Source of the DNA: Spongilla lacustris
Lineage: Eukaryota; Porifera; Demospongiae; Spongillida; Spongillidae
NCBI GenBank assembly: GCA_949361645.1
Contig: OX442415.1
Span: 5,754,023-5,818,022 of the forward strand
DNA length: 64,000 nt
Direction of reading: 5' to 3'
Below the pieces are notes generated by a model. The model was not told where the DNA came from, searched no databases, and saw nothing but the letters and a program-made list of their open reading frames with translations. A program made the position numbers and the translations under genes. Each line of letters starts with the position of its first letter. The first letter of the stretch is position 1. Below, piece after piece: positions 1 through 10,468 of this stretch.

Positions 1-272
1 CACAATTCCTGCCCCAAATGATGAGGTTCAGTACAGTGAAGTAAAAGCTCCACATACTGAGGAAGTAAGTTATTGCTTTGCAACATATGTTAAATATAAC
101 TTCAAATTGTTTAGATATTTCACTTGTATATTTTGTTTACTTCGAAATATTAATAACTATGCACTAGGTGAAATTGGAAAAACCTTGCTACACTGATGTG
201 GCATGTCATCCAATCATTTCAATTTCTGTCCCCAATGATCAGGTTCAATACAGTGTTGTAAAACCTTCCTAA
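1..272 (+). CDS. 3' end of an Ig/Fn3-family receptor: two tandem ITIM-bearing tail exons
   Basis: Two exons of a receptor whose 5' part is outside the window. The first runs from base 1 to 64 and ends at a GTAAGT donor (65-70). The second follows a CACTAG acceptor, covers 168-272 and ends in TAA. Both are in phase 0, so they join cleanly. Each encodes a version of the same cassette: PNDEVQYSEVKAP in the first and PNDQVQYSVVKPS in the second. VQYSEV and VQYSVV both fit the ITIM consensus (S/I/V/L)xYxx(I/V/L). The second exon also has CYTDV. Exon 1 is nearly identical to the tail of the complete receptor at 38958-43251, which supports homology with a type I Ig/Fn3 receptor. The tail probably recruits SH2-domain phosphatases when phosphorylated (family knowledge; inference here). 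The extracellular part cannot be seen. Confidence 0.7.
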
Positions 273-1321
273 AGCAGTAAATTGCAGCTGATGGGAGAAC
301 TTAGCCCCTCCCACTATTGGCCCCCTCCCTCCCATTTCCACCCACATACATTTGTCTATGCATTATATTACACAAGTCTGCATGGGATCATTTGGATTAT
401 GAAGGGTTAAGCTGCTGTGTGTGTATTTTTAATTCATTAAAAAAAAATTATGAATTAAAAAAATTTTCTATACCATTTCTGTTGCAATATCAGGTACGTG
501 TCTTTGGATCAGAAAGGTCTTAAGTGATTTGGTTTGCTGAATGAAAGCTGCAACAAGAGCTCAGCCAAGACATACCTTGTCCAGCAAACCTTCAGTGTTG
601 ATTGTAATTTAGATGCAGTGTAGTCATGCTTATCATTAATGATACAGAAACGTGAATAAAGAACAATGGTACCATTTCACAGTATAAATGAGGAGGTTGT
701 TTTTTAAAGGCAATAGTACTGTAGTGTTGTAGTACATGTCCTCCAAATTCTCCTCAGCCTCCATCAAGGTCTTCATCATCTGGTACCACCATTTCCTTCA
801 TGACCACACCCTCCAGCACCTTCACCTTACAATATATCTACCTCACCTTTTTAGCATTGAATAAACGGTTTGTTTGCACAAATGTTAGATCTATATATGT
901 TAGAACAGGAGGTTTGAACCTTTTCTAAAGTGAAAAATAGGAAAGGAACTTGATTAAAGGTGTCTGTATGGAATTTAATCATGCATGTGATGAAAGTGCA
1001 CGTGATTGGATGTTGTATTTTTAGATGAAAGTAACACCAGGTCCTGCCGATATACTATAATATAATATCTGATCACACTCTATCCTCCCGGCAACACATG
1101 CCAACAACTGGCACCTCCTAGCAATACTGGGAAGATTAATCTAGCACCTATACAAAATACAGCAATGCATGCGCACTGTTTTCAAGTTGCAATGTTGTTT
1201 TTACTCCGGCCAGCAGTTTTAGCTTAGTAAACAGGAGGGTATAATTTTTTTAAAATAGTAATGACATACACTATAAACGGAACATGAAATACATACATGC
1301 AATTGTACAATTAGATAACAC
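273..1321. other. 3' UTR-like/intergenic segment shared with 43.4-44.25 kb
   Basis: There is no convincing gene. Much of this stretch, for example the block near 740-830 and the block near 550-660, recurs at about 43800-44130. The receptor duplication therefore extended well past the coding region. The segment near 1070-1140 also resembles 46996-47060. Confidence 0.5.
860..865 (+). terminator. Candidate polyadenylation signal AATAAA
   Basis: AATAAA about 590 bp after the stop of the receptor fragment. The surrounding stretch is conserved at the same relative place in the paralogue (AATAAA at 44107-44112), which suggests a shared 3' UTR. Confidence 0.4.
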
Positions 1322-1325
1322 TTAA

Positions 1326-2121
1326 CCTTTAATCTCCCGTCGTCCTACGCGTAGGATTAGCGTCCTACGCGTAGGACGCAAGTTAAAATTAATTTTTAGC
1401 AAACTCATATGATCAAAAGATAAACCAAAATCTCATTGTACTGTAGAAATGGTTATTAATTCAGAAAATATTTTTACTTTCTTGCAATTCTTCAAAGATT
1501 GTCAAATACAATCAATACTGCATTGCTAAAAGATGTATTTGCGGTAAATTGCAAAGCAACATAAAGTATACCAAAAAGTAATGTTGGGAAGATCAGAGCA
1601 ACATTTTTAAAGAAGGGGGTAGTAGGACAGGTCTTTTGCACTAAGCATATAAAAAAGTACATTGTAGATTTGGAAATTGCTATAGTATAGCTCCACAAGC
1701 TTATGAACGATAGATATTTGTCAGACGCATGTTGTGGGAATAGCCAAGTGAATGGACAAAATCTTGAAAACGTACAGTGCGTTTTCGGTAAAAATGGCAA
1801 AATCAATTAGAGTAAAAACACTGCCGTCGAATGTATAAAGTAGCCCACACATCATGCTTCAAAAAACATTCAAAAAAAGTTATACTTGTCGTACTTTTTT
1901 CTGTGACAATTAAATTATCTACATAATGCATTTTTAAGAACCGTATCTGCGTTGTGTAACCAAGGGTGTGATTTAAAAAATAGACTTACAATTGGTAAAT
2001 TTAGCATGATAGACACATCAAACAACAGTAGGGAAATGGATGCCAAAAAACTGCATTTCTATTTATAATGAATTTTCAATTATTGGTCCTACGCGTAGGA
2101 CTTGGACCTGGGGAATTAAGG
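1326..2121. mobile_element. piggyBac-like non-autonomous element (796 bp)
   Basis: The left end reads TTAA then CCTTTAATCTCCC. The right end, reverse-complemented, reads CCTTAATTCCCC next to TTGA. A CCTT terminus beside TTAA is typical of piggyBac elements, and the right TTGA would be a decayed target copy. Just inside each end are copies of the palindrome CCTACGCGTAGG: two near 1345-1375 and one near 2088-2100. No transposase reading frame is present, so it would be non-autonomous. A second element with the same left end starts at 63203. Confidence 0.5.
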
Positions 2122-2174
2122 TTGAAAGTAATTAAAATGAAATCATAAAGAGAAATAATAAGTCAATAAAAGTT

Positions 2175-2455
2175 TCAACAGTTTCTGCCTGCGGGTTATT
2201 AAAGACGTACCTTCTTCGGCTGCGCTCATTGCCTTCTGCAGCCCTAGCTTTCCTCTTTCGCCCAGATCGTCAGGATTCACTTTCTTAAGCCCGGCAGACA
2301 CCTCCGCAAACGTGTCTTCTACATCCTGGTTAAAACGAAACTGGTTTTCGTTCCCCTTTCTTTTAAAAGTGTACGGCCCGGGTTTCGGCGGCCACTAGAT
2401 TGGGCGAGTTTCTGCGAGGTCTCTTCCTGCGCCGACCGCATCGCCTCCTCAGTGA
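2175..2455 (-). pseudogene. Broken fragment of a mobile-element-associated protein
   Basis: The minus strand encodes a charged, helix-rich segment containing NENQFRFNQDVEDTF, then DDLGERGKLGLQKAMSAAEE, then GTSLITRRQKLLKL. Upstream on the minus strand a second frame gives EAMRSAQEETSQKLAQ, so there is a frameshift near 2360. The local GC content is higher than in the flanks. The pattern KGNExQFxFN...ALEEG..LI.KR resembles proteins often encoded next to recombinase-type mobile elements in marine invertebrates. That match is from memory and not certain. No start codon or complete frame is seen. Confidence 0.35.
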
Positions 2456-2459
2456 TGTA

Positions 2460-3498
2460 CACAGCTTACGGAGGGAGCATAAATTCACTACGTTCAAACG
2501 ACAAAAACATATATATTTCCACCATTCGTCTTACACCCGGGCCCCCGAGGACAAATCAAACATCCTACCCTGGACATCACTTTTTCTGTAGTGAAGACCC
2601 CCCAAGACAAACCCACACCTGGACATCATTTTACCCCATTCATTTTAGCATATAGACAATGTCAAAATGTACCTTGGATATCACTATTGCTTCAGACACA
2701 TAACCCCCCCGGACATTTTTCTAAATACCCCCCTGGACACCATTTATTGTCATCTGTCAGTGGAAATTGTGAGGTGAGTGTTTCTGGGTTTCTGACTCGT
2801 GGTAGCAAGTTTGTGCCCGTAGCTAAACCTTTGGTACGAAGCCTTTTGGTTGTGTGCTGGGGGAAAAAAATGAGAATGAGAAAGACGACTATTTTGTTGT
2901 GTGTAGTGATAAGAGAGCAGTTTTTGGTTGTGTTGTTATGATGTAGGAGGTCCCTGCAGCTACCCAAGGTGTGTGGGAGGGCAGTAGTGGTGTGCGCGTG
3001 TCAACGTTATAGGTCTAGCTGTAAATGCTTATGTAAAGAAGCCAACAGGTCTACGCCTTCCTTTTCCACCTAGTGAAGTAGTAAGTAACGCATGTAGGTG
3101 TGTGTGAAAGAGTACACACGAGCTGCAATCAAACGCCGACATTATCCAAGGATAGTCTAGCCATTTATAGCCTCACCATTAGCAAAAAGATCACTTCCCA
3201 TTAGCCTGTGGTAGCCAGCCTCGCCATTAGGCATAGCTTGAGAGCCGCATTGTGTGAGGTAGCCAATATGGCCTAGTGTAGTGGTCGAAATGCTCTGTTC
3301 GGGATGTCCTCGTTGGGCCATAAGAGGCCTCCTTACCTGTGGCCATGAAGCAGGTAGCTGTTGGTAGTGTGCAATGCAGTAAAGAGAAGCGTAAAGTGTG
3401 TGTGGTGTGGACCTGTTGTGCGTACGAAGTACCTAGGTCCCCAAACGAAGCTGGTGCTGTCTGTGAATTAACTATTAAATAATTTCTTTTCTTTTAGA
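2460..3498. other. Region without a recognised gene, upstream of the Kelch exons
   Basis: It contains a loose repeat of CCTGGACATCA-type words (2570-2740) and GT-rich sequence. A polypyrimidine tract and TTTTAG at 3485-3498 form the splice acceptor for the next exon, so a 5' UTR exon may lie here but cannot be located. Confidence 0.4.
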
Positions 3499-4339
3499 AC
3501 ATAAAAATGTTTCATTTCGAAACTTGTGAAAATGTTCCAGAGCAAGGTGGTCGAGGAGCGTTGGGTGGTGGAGGTCTGGTTGAAGTGGAGGGTAGGGTTG
3601 TGTGGGGAGGAGGAGGAGGAGGAGTAGTGTACAGGTTTGATGATAAGGAGAAGTGGAAGAGATGGACGGATGATGTTGAGTTAGGGGCCACACTAGGAGT
3701 GTGTGGTGGAAGGTTAGTGACTGCAGGAGGTTGGGAGGATGATGGGTGTAGTAAGAAGGTGATGGTGAGGGAGGTGGTCCCTCATGTCAGACATGTTGGT
3801 AGGGTGCTATAGGTCCTGTGTAGTTAGTATTGGTGGAGTTGGTCTGGTGGTGATGGGAGGGGTAGGTGATGGGGTCAAGGACTAGGCTGATGTTCAAGTC
3901 TTTGATGGGAAGACACAGACCTGGCACTTTGGACCATCACTACCTAAGGGATGTTGGGGCATGTCAGCAGACCTGGTCTTCGTGATGGGAGGTGCCCCCA
4001 TGGCCACCGCTGTGTGGTGTGCCAACATCAATGACCTGGTGAGCCACTGAGCATTGTGTAGCATCTCTGTCCCTTTGTTTAGCGTGTGTGTAGCTGACCC
4101 GTGGACCACGCACCTAGCGTGCGTCCACACCACACACACAGTGTGGACGCTAGCTGTAGTAGCTCTACTGGTGGAGACGCACACCTGCACGCTGACGTTA
4201 GAGCTGTGTAGTTGATGTGTGCTGTGTGCTTCACACATGGGCACACACACCAATAATATCCACACATGCACACTATGTGTACCCAGTGGTGCACATATCC
4301 ACATGACTGCTTGTACATCACTCATCTTTAATGTGCATC

Positions 4340-4371
<32 letters not shown>

Positions 4372-4670
4372 GATTTCTGTACAGTCACAAGAAGACACAC
4401 AGCAATCTATCTGGAGAAAGCTACCAGATGTACCATACTACTATTCAGCTGTATGTGTGGTTGATGGTGTGCTCCTTGCCATTGGAGGACAAGAGAAGGA
4501 CAGTTATGGATCAAAGAAGACCTCTGCCATCTATGCCCTTCACCCTGTTGATCAGAAGTGGCAGCATGTTGGAGACATGCCATTTAAGTGTTCCTTTGTA
4601 GACACTCTACTGCTGTCAGGACGAAGGCTGTTGGTGGTTGATGGGATCAGTCAAAAGGTCACTGTGGAAG
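3499..4670 (+). pseudogene. Kelch-repeat protein gene, damaged
   Basis: Two exons, 3499-4038 and 4373-4670, joined in phase 0 through a GTGAGC donor and an AG after an (AC)n tract. The second exon ends in phase 1 at GTAAGC. The peptide starts MFHFETCENVPE at 3507 and contains several Kelch blades: a hydrophobic strand, a Gly pair, and Tyr/Trp spaced as in WxxL. Examples are LGVCGGRLVTAGGW, SIGGVGLVVMGG, LVFVMGG and AVCVVDGVLLAIGGQ followed by KWQHVGDMP. The frame shifts by +1 between about 3765 and 3778, and an in-frame TAG sits at 3883-3885, so the copy looks inactivated. Kelch propellers bind protein partners. After 4670 the next possible exon (acceptor TTTTCAG near 4720) reads only a few codons to a stop. 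The gene may therefore end there, or may once have been spliced on to the ROC-COR-Death exons from 6929. Confidence 0.65.
4343..4371. repeat. (AC)n microsatellite at a splice acceptor
   Basis: The dinucleotide run ends directly in the AG acceptor of the second Kelch exon. Confidence 0.8.
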
Positions 4671-5658
4671 GTAAGCCATGCAAGTGTTATGGTCAGTACT
4701 ACTAACTAGACTATTTTCAGGTCTGGCTATGGTCTGAATGTGTGTGAATAGCTGGAGTGTACCTGTGGGGGTGTTGATGGTACATGGCATACAGGTCACC
4801 TCGCTAAACCTTGTGTGGGGGTAGGTGTAGAGTACGTGGGGGCTGAGGGGTACAAGCCTACCCACCCCCCCCCCTCCCCCTCGCATATTGTTGACCCTCT
4901 GGTGTACTTATTATTAAGCTTGCATCGTACATAGGGATACATACTTGACCTGCCTCCCCAAGCTAAAAAGATTAAGTGGTATGTAATGTAGAAGTAGTAT
5001 AAAGAGGTTATCCCTCATATTTGTATATTTGGCCAAAGGCAAGCCCCCCACCCCCCAGTCTCGTACCCAGACCCAAATGTACGTAACGATGATTATCTAA
5101 CATCACGTACCGAGGGTCTGGGAATGAAGTCGTGGGAAATGGTTCTTGGAATGTCGATGGAATGTTGGGAATTACATAACTTTTATGTCGTCACAAATGT
5201 TCCGCTGCGTCACGAAATCAATTATGGCCTATGCGGGTGGTCGCAAATTGTAAAAATCGAAGACTTAGGCTGTTAAGGGACTTGGGCAGTGTGCCAGGTA
5301 TAGTCGGTCCCGTCCGACGTCGGTGGTTATGTGAAAAAATCCATGGATCTTCGGAGACAACACTGGGTACTGTTTCTCGTGCTAAGCCCTAATCCGCATA
5401 GGGAATTCCTCGCTTTTCGTGGCCATCCCGAGGTCAACCTCTCAGCCCCTATCACCCGATCGCAAAGTCCAGCCATCTGGAAGGGCATCTTCCAATGAGA
5501 GCGCACCCCGCACGTACATGCATAATTTGTGGCTTCGGCCAAAGATGGCAAGTATCGTCAGGTGGCCAGCCTATAGACCTACCAATCGTAGAGGTAAGAG
5601 CTTGGTCCGAGTAAAGAAGCTACTACAGTACAGTGGATGAGACAAAGAGACAGCACCG

Positions 5659-5721
5659 TAGTTGGGCGTAGCCCGACCTTCGCGTATTGGCAATACGCGA
5701 AGGTCGAGCTACGCCCAACTA
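5659..5721. mobile_element. 63-bp foldback MITE with 9-bp target duplication
   Basis: The element is almost one perfect palindrome beginning TAGTTGGGCGTAGC and ending in its reverse complement. It is flanked on both sides by ACAGCACCG (5650-5658 and 5722-5730). A 9-bp duplication is typical of Mutator-like elements. It shares its ends with the 284-bp element at 5843-6126. Confidence 0.8.
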
Positions 5722-5842
5722 ACAGCACCGCTAAACCACGCGCGGAAAATGCCTTCTAGGCTTATGCTGGCTTCGGCAAAGAGTTAGGTAACCTACTGTA
5801 GTCTTTCTGACGCAAGAGCCATAACACCATCTAGGTCTAACG

Positions 5843-6126
5843 TAGTTGGGCATAGCCCGACCTTCGCGTATTGGCGGGAGGTCGGGTAAGTACCAAACCC
5901 GCACAGTTTTTGTACAAGCTGCAACGGGGATTGCAGTCCAATCAGAATGCAGGAGCCCAATAAATACATTCTGCGGCAGCTGCATCCTTTATACAATTAT
6001 TCATTGTACCGATTGCATAACACGCCACAATTCATTGACGTATTGCATAATATGCCTGCACAAAAACTGTGCGGGTTTGGTACCCGACCTTCCGCCAATA
6101 CGCGAAGGTCGGGCTACGCCCAACTA
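5843..6126. mobile_element. 284-bp MITE with 9-bp target duplication
   Basis: Terminal inverted repeats of roughly 65-70 bp begin TAGTTGGGCATAGCCC and end GGGCTACGCCCAACTA. The flanking direct repeats GGTCTAACG lie at 5834-5842 and 6127-6135. It belongs to the same family as 5659-5721 and is probably Mutator-like by its duplication size. Confidence 0.8.
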
Positions 6127-6380
6127 GGTCTAACGCTGACTTGGAAATACCTTCCGATCACACTTTGGGTGTGGTTTGCGATTGGTATGCTAGAAATGCA
6201 ATTAGCTGATGGCCAAAGCGTTGGAATGTATACGTCACAAATCGCTGCAATTTGATTGGTTCCACAAAATTCTGTAACATAGAACCATTTCCCATGACTT
6301 CATTCCCAGACCCTCTGTACGTGATGTTATACTGTAAGCGATAATCATCGTTACGTACATTTGGGTCTGGGTACGAGACT

Positions 6381-6928
6381 ACCCACCACCTTCCCCCCCC
6401 CCCCCCCCCCCCCGGGTCTAAATGAAATTTAGCGCCTATGGTAACCTAAAACACACATTCTGTCATACATGTACTGATGTGTGACAACTCATATTTCTGC
6501 ATGTGTACCCAGCATGTGTACACATCTGAGCAGGGACCAATACAATGCTCACATGTCTGCATAAACCATAACATCTCATACAACATTACTGCATATGCCC
6601 ACCCATATCCAGCACACATCAACAGCCTGACAGAAGGCCCTGACATTGCATCAGCATAACAACGTTATAGAGCCCTAGAATCTGGTGGCTATGAGGGGAG
6701 GGGGGCGATTGACCAAATATAACTATGAGGGGTCAAAATACCAATCCCTCACATTTGGCCAAATATGTGAGGATACCTTTAGACTACTGCTGCATTGCAC
6801 GCTGCTTAATTTTTTTAGTGTTGCGAGTGATGCAAGCATATCTATGTATAAGTGGAGCATCTTATGCTGTGTGGATGGTGGCTATGGCTAGCCACCTTTT
6901 ACATATGTGATTTGATGCCTTCATTCAG
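6381..6928. other. Poly-C tract and non-coding interval before the GTPase exon
   Basis: A run of about 20 C begins near 6393. The rest shows no recognised exon, although the Kelch-GTPase junction, if there was one, needs a phase 1 to phase 2 connector in this interval. Confidence 0.4.
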
Positions 6929-9770
6929 GAGGCTCTATGAGGAGGCCATGACCAAGGGATACCTGGAAACTTCAGTGACCAAGTGTCTCATCCTTGGAGC
7001 TGCATGCTGGTGTTGGCAAGACTCACCTCAAACACCTCCTTCTCAAGAAGGACCATCCAAAGCAACGTGTCAGTACAGGACTGGCTGACAACCCTGTTAG
7101 AGCCATCTCCTTCACACTGGCTAGTGTGGGTGAACAAGAGGAGGATGACTGGTTTGTGGTTGAAGATGACCAGGCACTGATGAGTGTTATTGGAGGAACC
7201 ATCAAAGGTGGTGTATCCATGGCACCATCATTGGCTGATGTGGTTAGCACTCTCCCAAAGATGGCCATAGACCCTTCCAATGTGCCCAGTGATGGAGCTG
7301 TTGGTCCCACCCCTGCTGGTGTGAACATCACCAAGGACACCACCCAGCCTGAACAGAGCAGGACTGCAGATATAGAGGATGAGCTGGTTCATCACATCAA
7401 CCAATCCTCTGGTAAGAGCAGCAGGCCTTGTTATATGTTTGTATTAACCCTAAATCTCTCTCTGTAGATAACAAGAAGTTGTTTGGTGCGAAGTGGATCC
7501 AGTTCATTGACAGTGGTGGTCAGCTGCAATACCATGACATCCTTCCATTGTTCATTCAAGATCCCATGGTAACAATATTTGTACTGAAGCTGTCAGAAGA
7601 GCTATCACATCACCCCACCATTGAGTACTATGGAGCAGATGGCAGGCCTGTTGGTAAACCATATCGATCATCTCTCTCTCATAAACAGATTCTTCAACAC
7701 TGTCTTGGGGCAATTCACTCACAGGATGCTCATCCTCTGATCATTATCGTCGGAACACACAGAGATGCCTTACGGTGGAGGTTTTGGAAGGAATCAATAG
7801 AAGAGAAGAACAAACAGCTCCAGGCATTCCTGGATTCTACCCACTCTACTGCGCTCTATTGTGGAGAAGGAATGGATGAGCTGATATTTGCTGTGAATGG
7901 CCTTTCCCCTGAAGATGTGGACAGACATTTTGCCCAGGTACTTAAGAAGCAGATTGTATCCAAGTCACCCCAGCAGTTAATAAAAATGCCTATAGCATGG
8001 TTTGGGCTGGAGGTTGTTCTCCAAAGGTCTTCCCATGATGGTGTCTTGAGTCTTGTAGAATGTCAGGTGTCTGCTAAAAGGTTTCACATTGAAGGAGATG
8101 CATTCTCTGCTGTCTTGTACCATCTTGTGAAACACAATGTGTTCTTATATTACCCCGAGGTTCTTCCCCAGACAGTGTTCTGTGACCCCCAGGTAGTCCT
8201 CACCAAGGTGACTGAACTAGTGCAGTACCACTACAAGCTGACGGATAACCCAGATGAGGGTGTGGCAGTTAGAGGTGACCTGGTCATGTTCAGGGACCAT
8301 GGGCTGTTGTCAGTGGAGCTACTGAGGAAGTTTCCAAAGCACTACAAAGAGGGTCTGTTCACTCCCCAAGATCTAGTGAAGTTGCTGGTAGGTCGTGGTG
8401 CCATAGCTATGATCAGAGATGGTGAGTACTTGATGCCTGCTCTGCTGCCCCACCTGGACTCCACCCAAGTGTCCAAGTACCTTGAAAGAGGTGCCTCCCT
8501 GATGATTAGGTTCACCCATGGCTATATTCCTAGTGGTCTGTTTTGCTGTCTTGTGGCCCTTCTACTTTCATCTTCTTGGAAAGTGTGCATGGATAGGGGC
8601 AAGCCATTGTGTCTGTATCGCAACTGCATCAGATTAGTACATAAGAACTCCTCAGAAATTGTGACCCTTGTTGACATGTTCTCCTATATAGAAGTGCATG
8701 TTGATGAGGCTTCAAGTGAGGTGTGTAGGGAGATAAGAGGTCTTGTCCACAGTGGTATCAAGAGTGCCTGTAGTGTGCTCAAGTATCATAATGTCCAGTT
8801 TGAAGTGGCCTTCATGGTGTGCAGGAGCCCGTTGTACCTCAGACCCTCCTCATGTAGCTGTAGTGGTGTGTTCAAGGTCAGCATACAAGTGGGTGTGTAC
8901 CATTTTAGATGACCAGAATGGAGACCTGAGTGAGGACCAGCTGATGTGGTTGGGTGCACAAACAGGTTTGGAGGACCAAAAGCCCAGTACAACAGGTAGG
9001 TGATGTGTGTGGTAGTACCATTTGACCACCATCTGTTCCATCTCTGTACAGTTCCTTTGTCCCTGGACAGTGAACCATCATTACCACACCTCATGGACAG
9101 GATAGCAGCTGTGATTCCCCACACTGTTGGCCCCTCACCAACAAGGCTAGATGGTAAGATGGTTCTTTCCTTCCCTTTTCCCATTCCTATAATACCCAAT
9201 GTGCATAAAGTGTAAGTGTGTTACTGCTTGCGGTTGTGATGACAGAGATACTTTCTAACCCCCCTCCCCTCCCCCCTCTCCCCCCCCCCCCCCCCCCCCA
9301 CCTTTCATTCTTCCCTCCATCAGGCATTAAACAACTTTACCTTTCCTCCCAATATTTTGATTCAGATACCTCCTCCCATGTCACCTTCCCTCATAGCAGG
9401 GTAACTTTTAACATACCTGCAATCGTACACTCACACAGGTGTGCCCACTATCAAACTTTTGACTAGCTTACCAAGCCTTGTTGATGGTGTGAGGAAGAAC
9501 CTTAACATCATACAGAGGACCAGTATCAGTTATACCAAGCTGGGGATGTACCTCCTGGATGATGACAACTGTGATATAGTACATGCTCTTAGGGAGAAGT
9601 ACCACTATGACCCTATGGAGATTGTTACAGCTGTCTACAAGATGTGGATCTCTGGTACTGGAAGGCAACCAGCAACATGGCAGACATTGGTTGGTGTGCT
9701 TAGAGACATTGAGCTGAACAGTTTAGCAGATGATATCGAACATGTATGTATGCTGAACCCTTCTAAGTGA
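6929..9770 (+). pseudogene. ROC-COR-Death domain GTPase gene (ROCO family), frameshifted
   Basis: Exons: 6929-7411, 7468-8995, 9052-9153 and 9439-9770, all joined in phase 1. The first carries a GTPase N-terminus with LYEEAMTKGYLE and the P-loop region (about 6993-7020) followed by THLKHLLL and STGLADNPVRAI. The second has the switch II motif DSGGQ (7509-7523) and the G4-like motif THRD (7755-7766). A COR-type region follows (about 7990-8700). The last exon is a death domain: LGMYLLDDDNCDIVHALREK, then MEIVTAVYKMW, then GRQPATWQTL and SLADDI. ROCO proteins with death domains act in intracellular innate and stress signalling (family knowledge). Lesions: about 4 extra bases near 6999-7007 split the P-loop between two frames, and a second frameshift lies near 8817. 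A possible extra exon at 9324-9400 would break phase and is not included. The 460-codon intact stretch between the lesions suggests recent decay. Confidence 0.75.
9282..9300. repeat. Poly-C tract in the intron before the death-domain exon
   Basis: A long uninterrupted C run within a pyrimidine-rich intron upstream of 9324. Confidence 0.8.
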
Positions 9771-10432
9771 TCATGAGCTCATTAAGCCATCGCCATGGAA
9801 ACCAGATGAAGGTGCATGGGGTGAGAGGGTAGTGAATGAAGTAGGTATGCAACCTTATGGGCAGTGATGATATTTGTCACAGCAAAATAATTATCTGGTG
9901 TTACTTAACTTCATGTCCCCAGGTACATATGTACATGTGCTGTCATGACAACAGCTACACCACCACAAGGATAACTGCTCTGAGGTGTCCTTGTTATGGG
10001 CAATGCAGCTGTACTTCCCCTCCCTCTGTCCCACCCTGTTAGTTACCCCTTGCACAAATCCCCCACTTTTCATGCACGTGGTGAGGGAGCCTCCCCCAGG
10101 CAACCAGCCAGCCTCAAGCAGCAGGGGATACACATACACATCTTCAATGGGCGTGGCCTGACCTCTAGCCAGTGTGCAGTGTTCCAGACCAAACATACAT
10201 TGCATATTTCTGACTGGTGTACAACATAACAATAATAAACCATAATAGCTACATAACCACAACTGTGCACGTGATGTCATTATGAATAAAATTAGTTCTA
10301 ACGCTCCACATAGTTTGGATTTTTCTCCAGAATGACGACGCCTTCAAGGATAGGTGTGAGGGGGACATCTGAAGAACCATGTCAAGGACACACCCCCAGT
10401 GTTTTGATAAACATGACATGTTTACACACACA

Positions 10433-10468
<36 letters not shown>

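Larger units (their letters stand above)
5057..6380. mobile_element. 1.32-kb TIR DNA transposon, non-autonomous, with nested insertions
   Basis: Long terminal inverted repeats: the left TIR 5057-5146 begins AGTCTCGTACCCAGACCC, and its reverse complement closes the element at 6281-6380. The right arm carries about 10 extra bases. No transposase frame is present. It lies between the Kelch and GTPase exons and contains the two smaller palindromic elements at 5659-5721 and 5843-6126. A clear target duplication could not be defined because both flanks are C-rich. Confidence 0.75.

Noticed and set aside
4219..4464. Thr/His-rich frame over the (AC)n run
   Set aside because: A low-complexity translation across an intron-exon boundary.
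9324..9400. Extra exon between the COR linker and death-domain exons
   Set aside because: It has good splice sites but would change the phase from 1 to 0 and break the death-domain frame. Skipping it joins cleanly.
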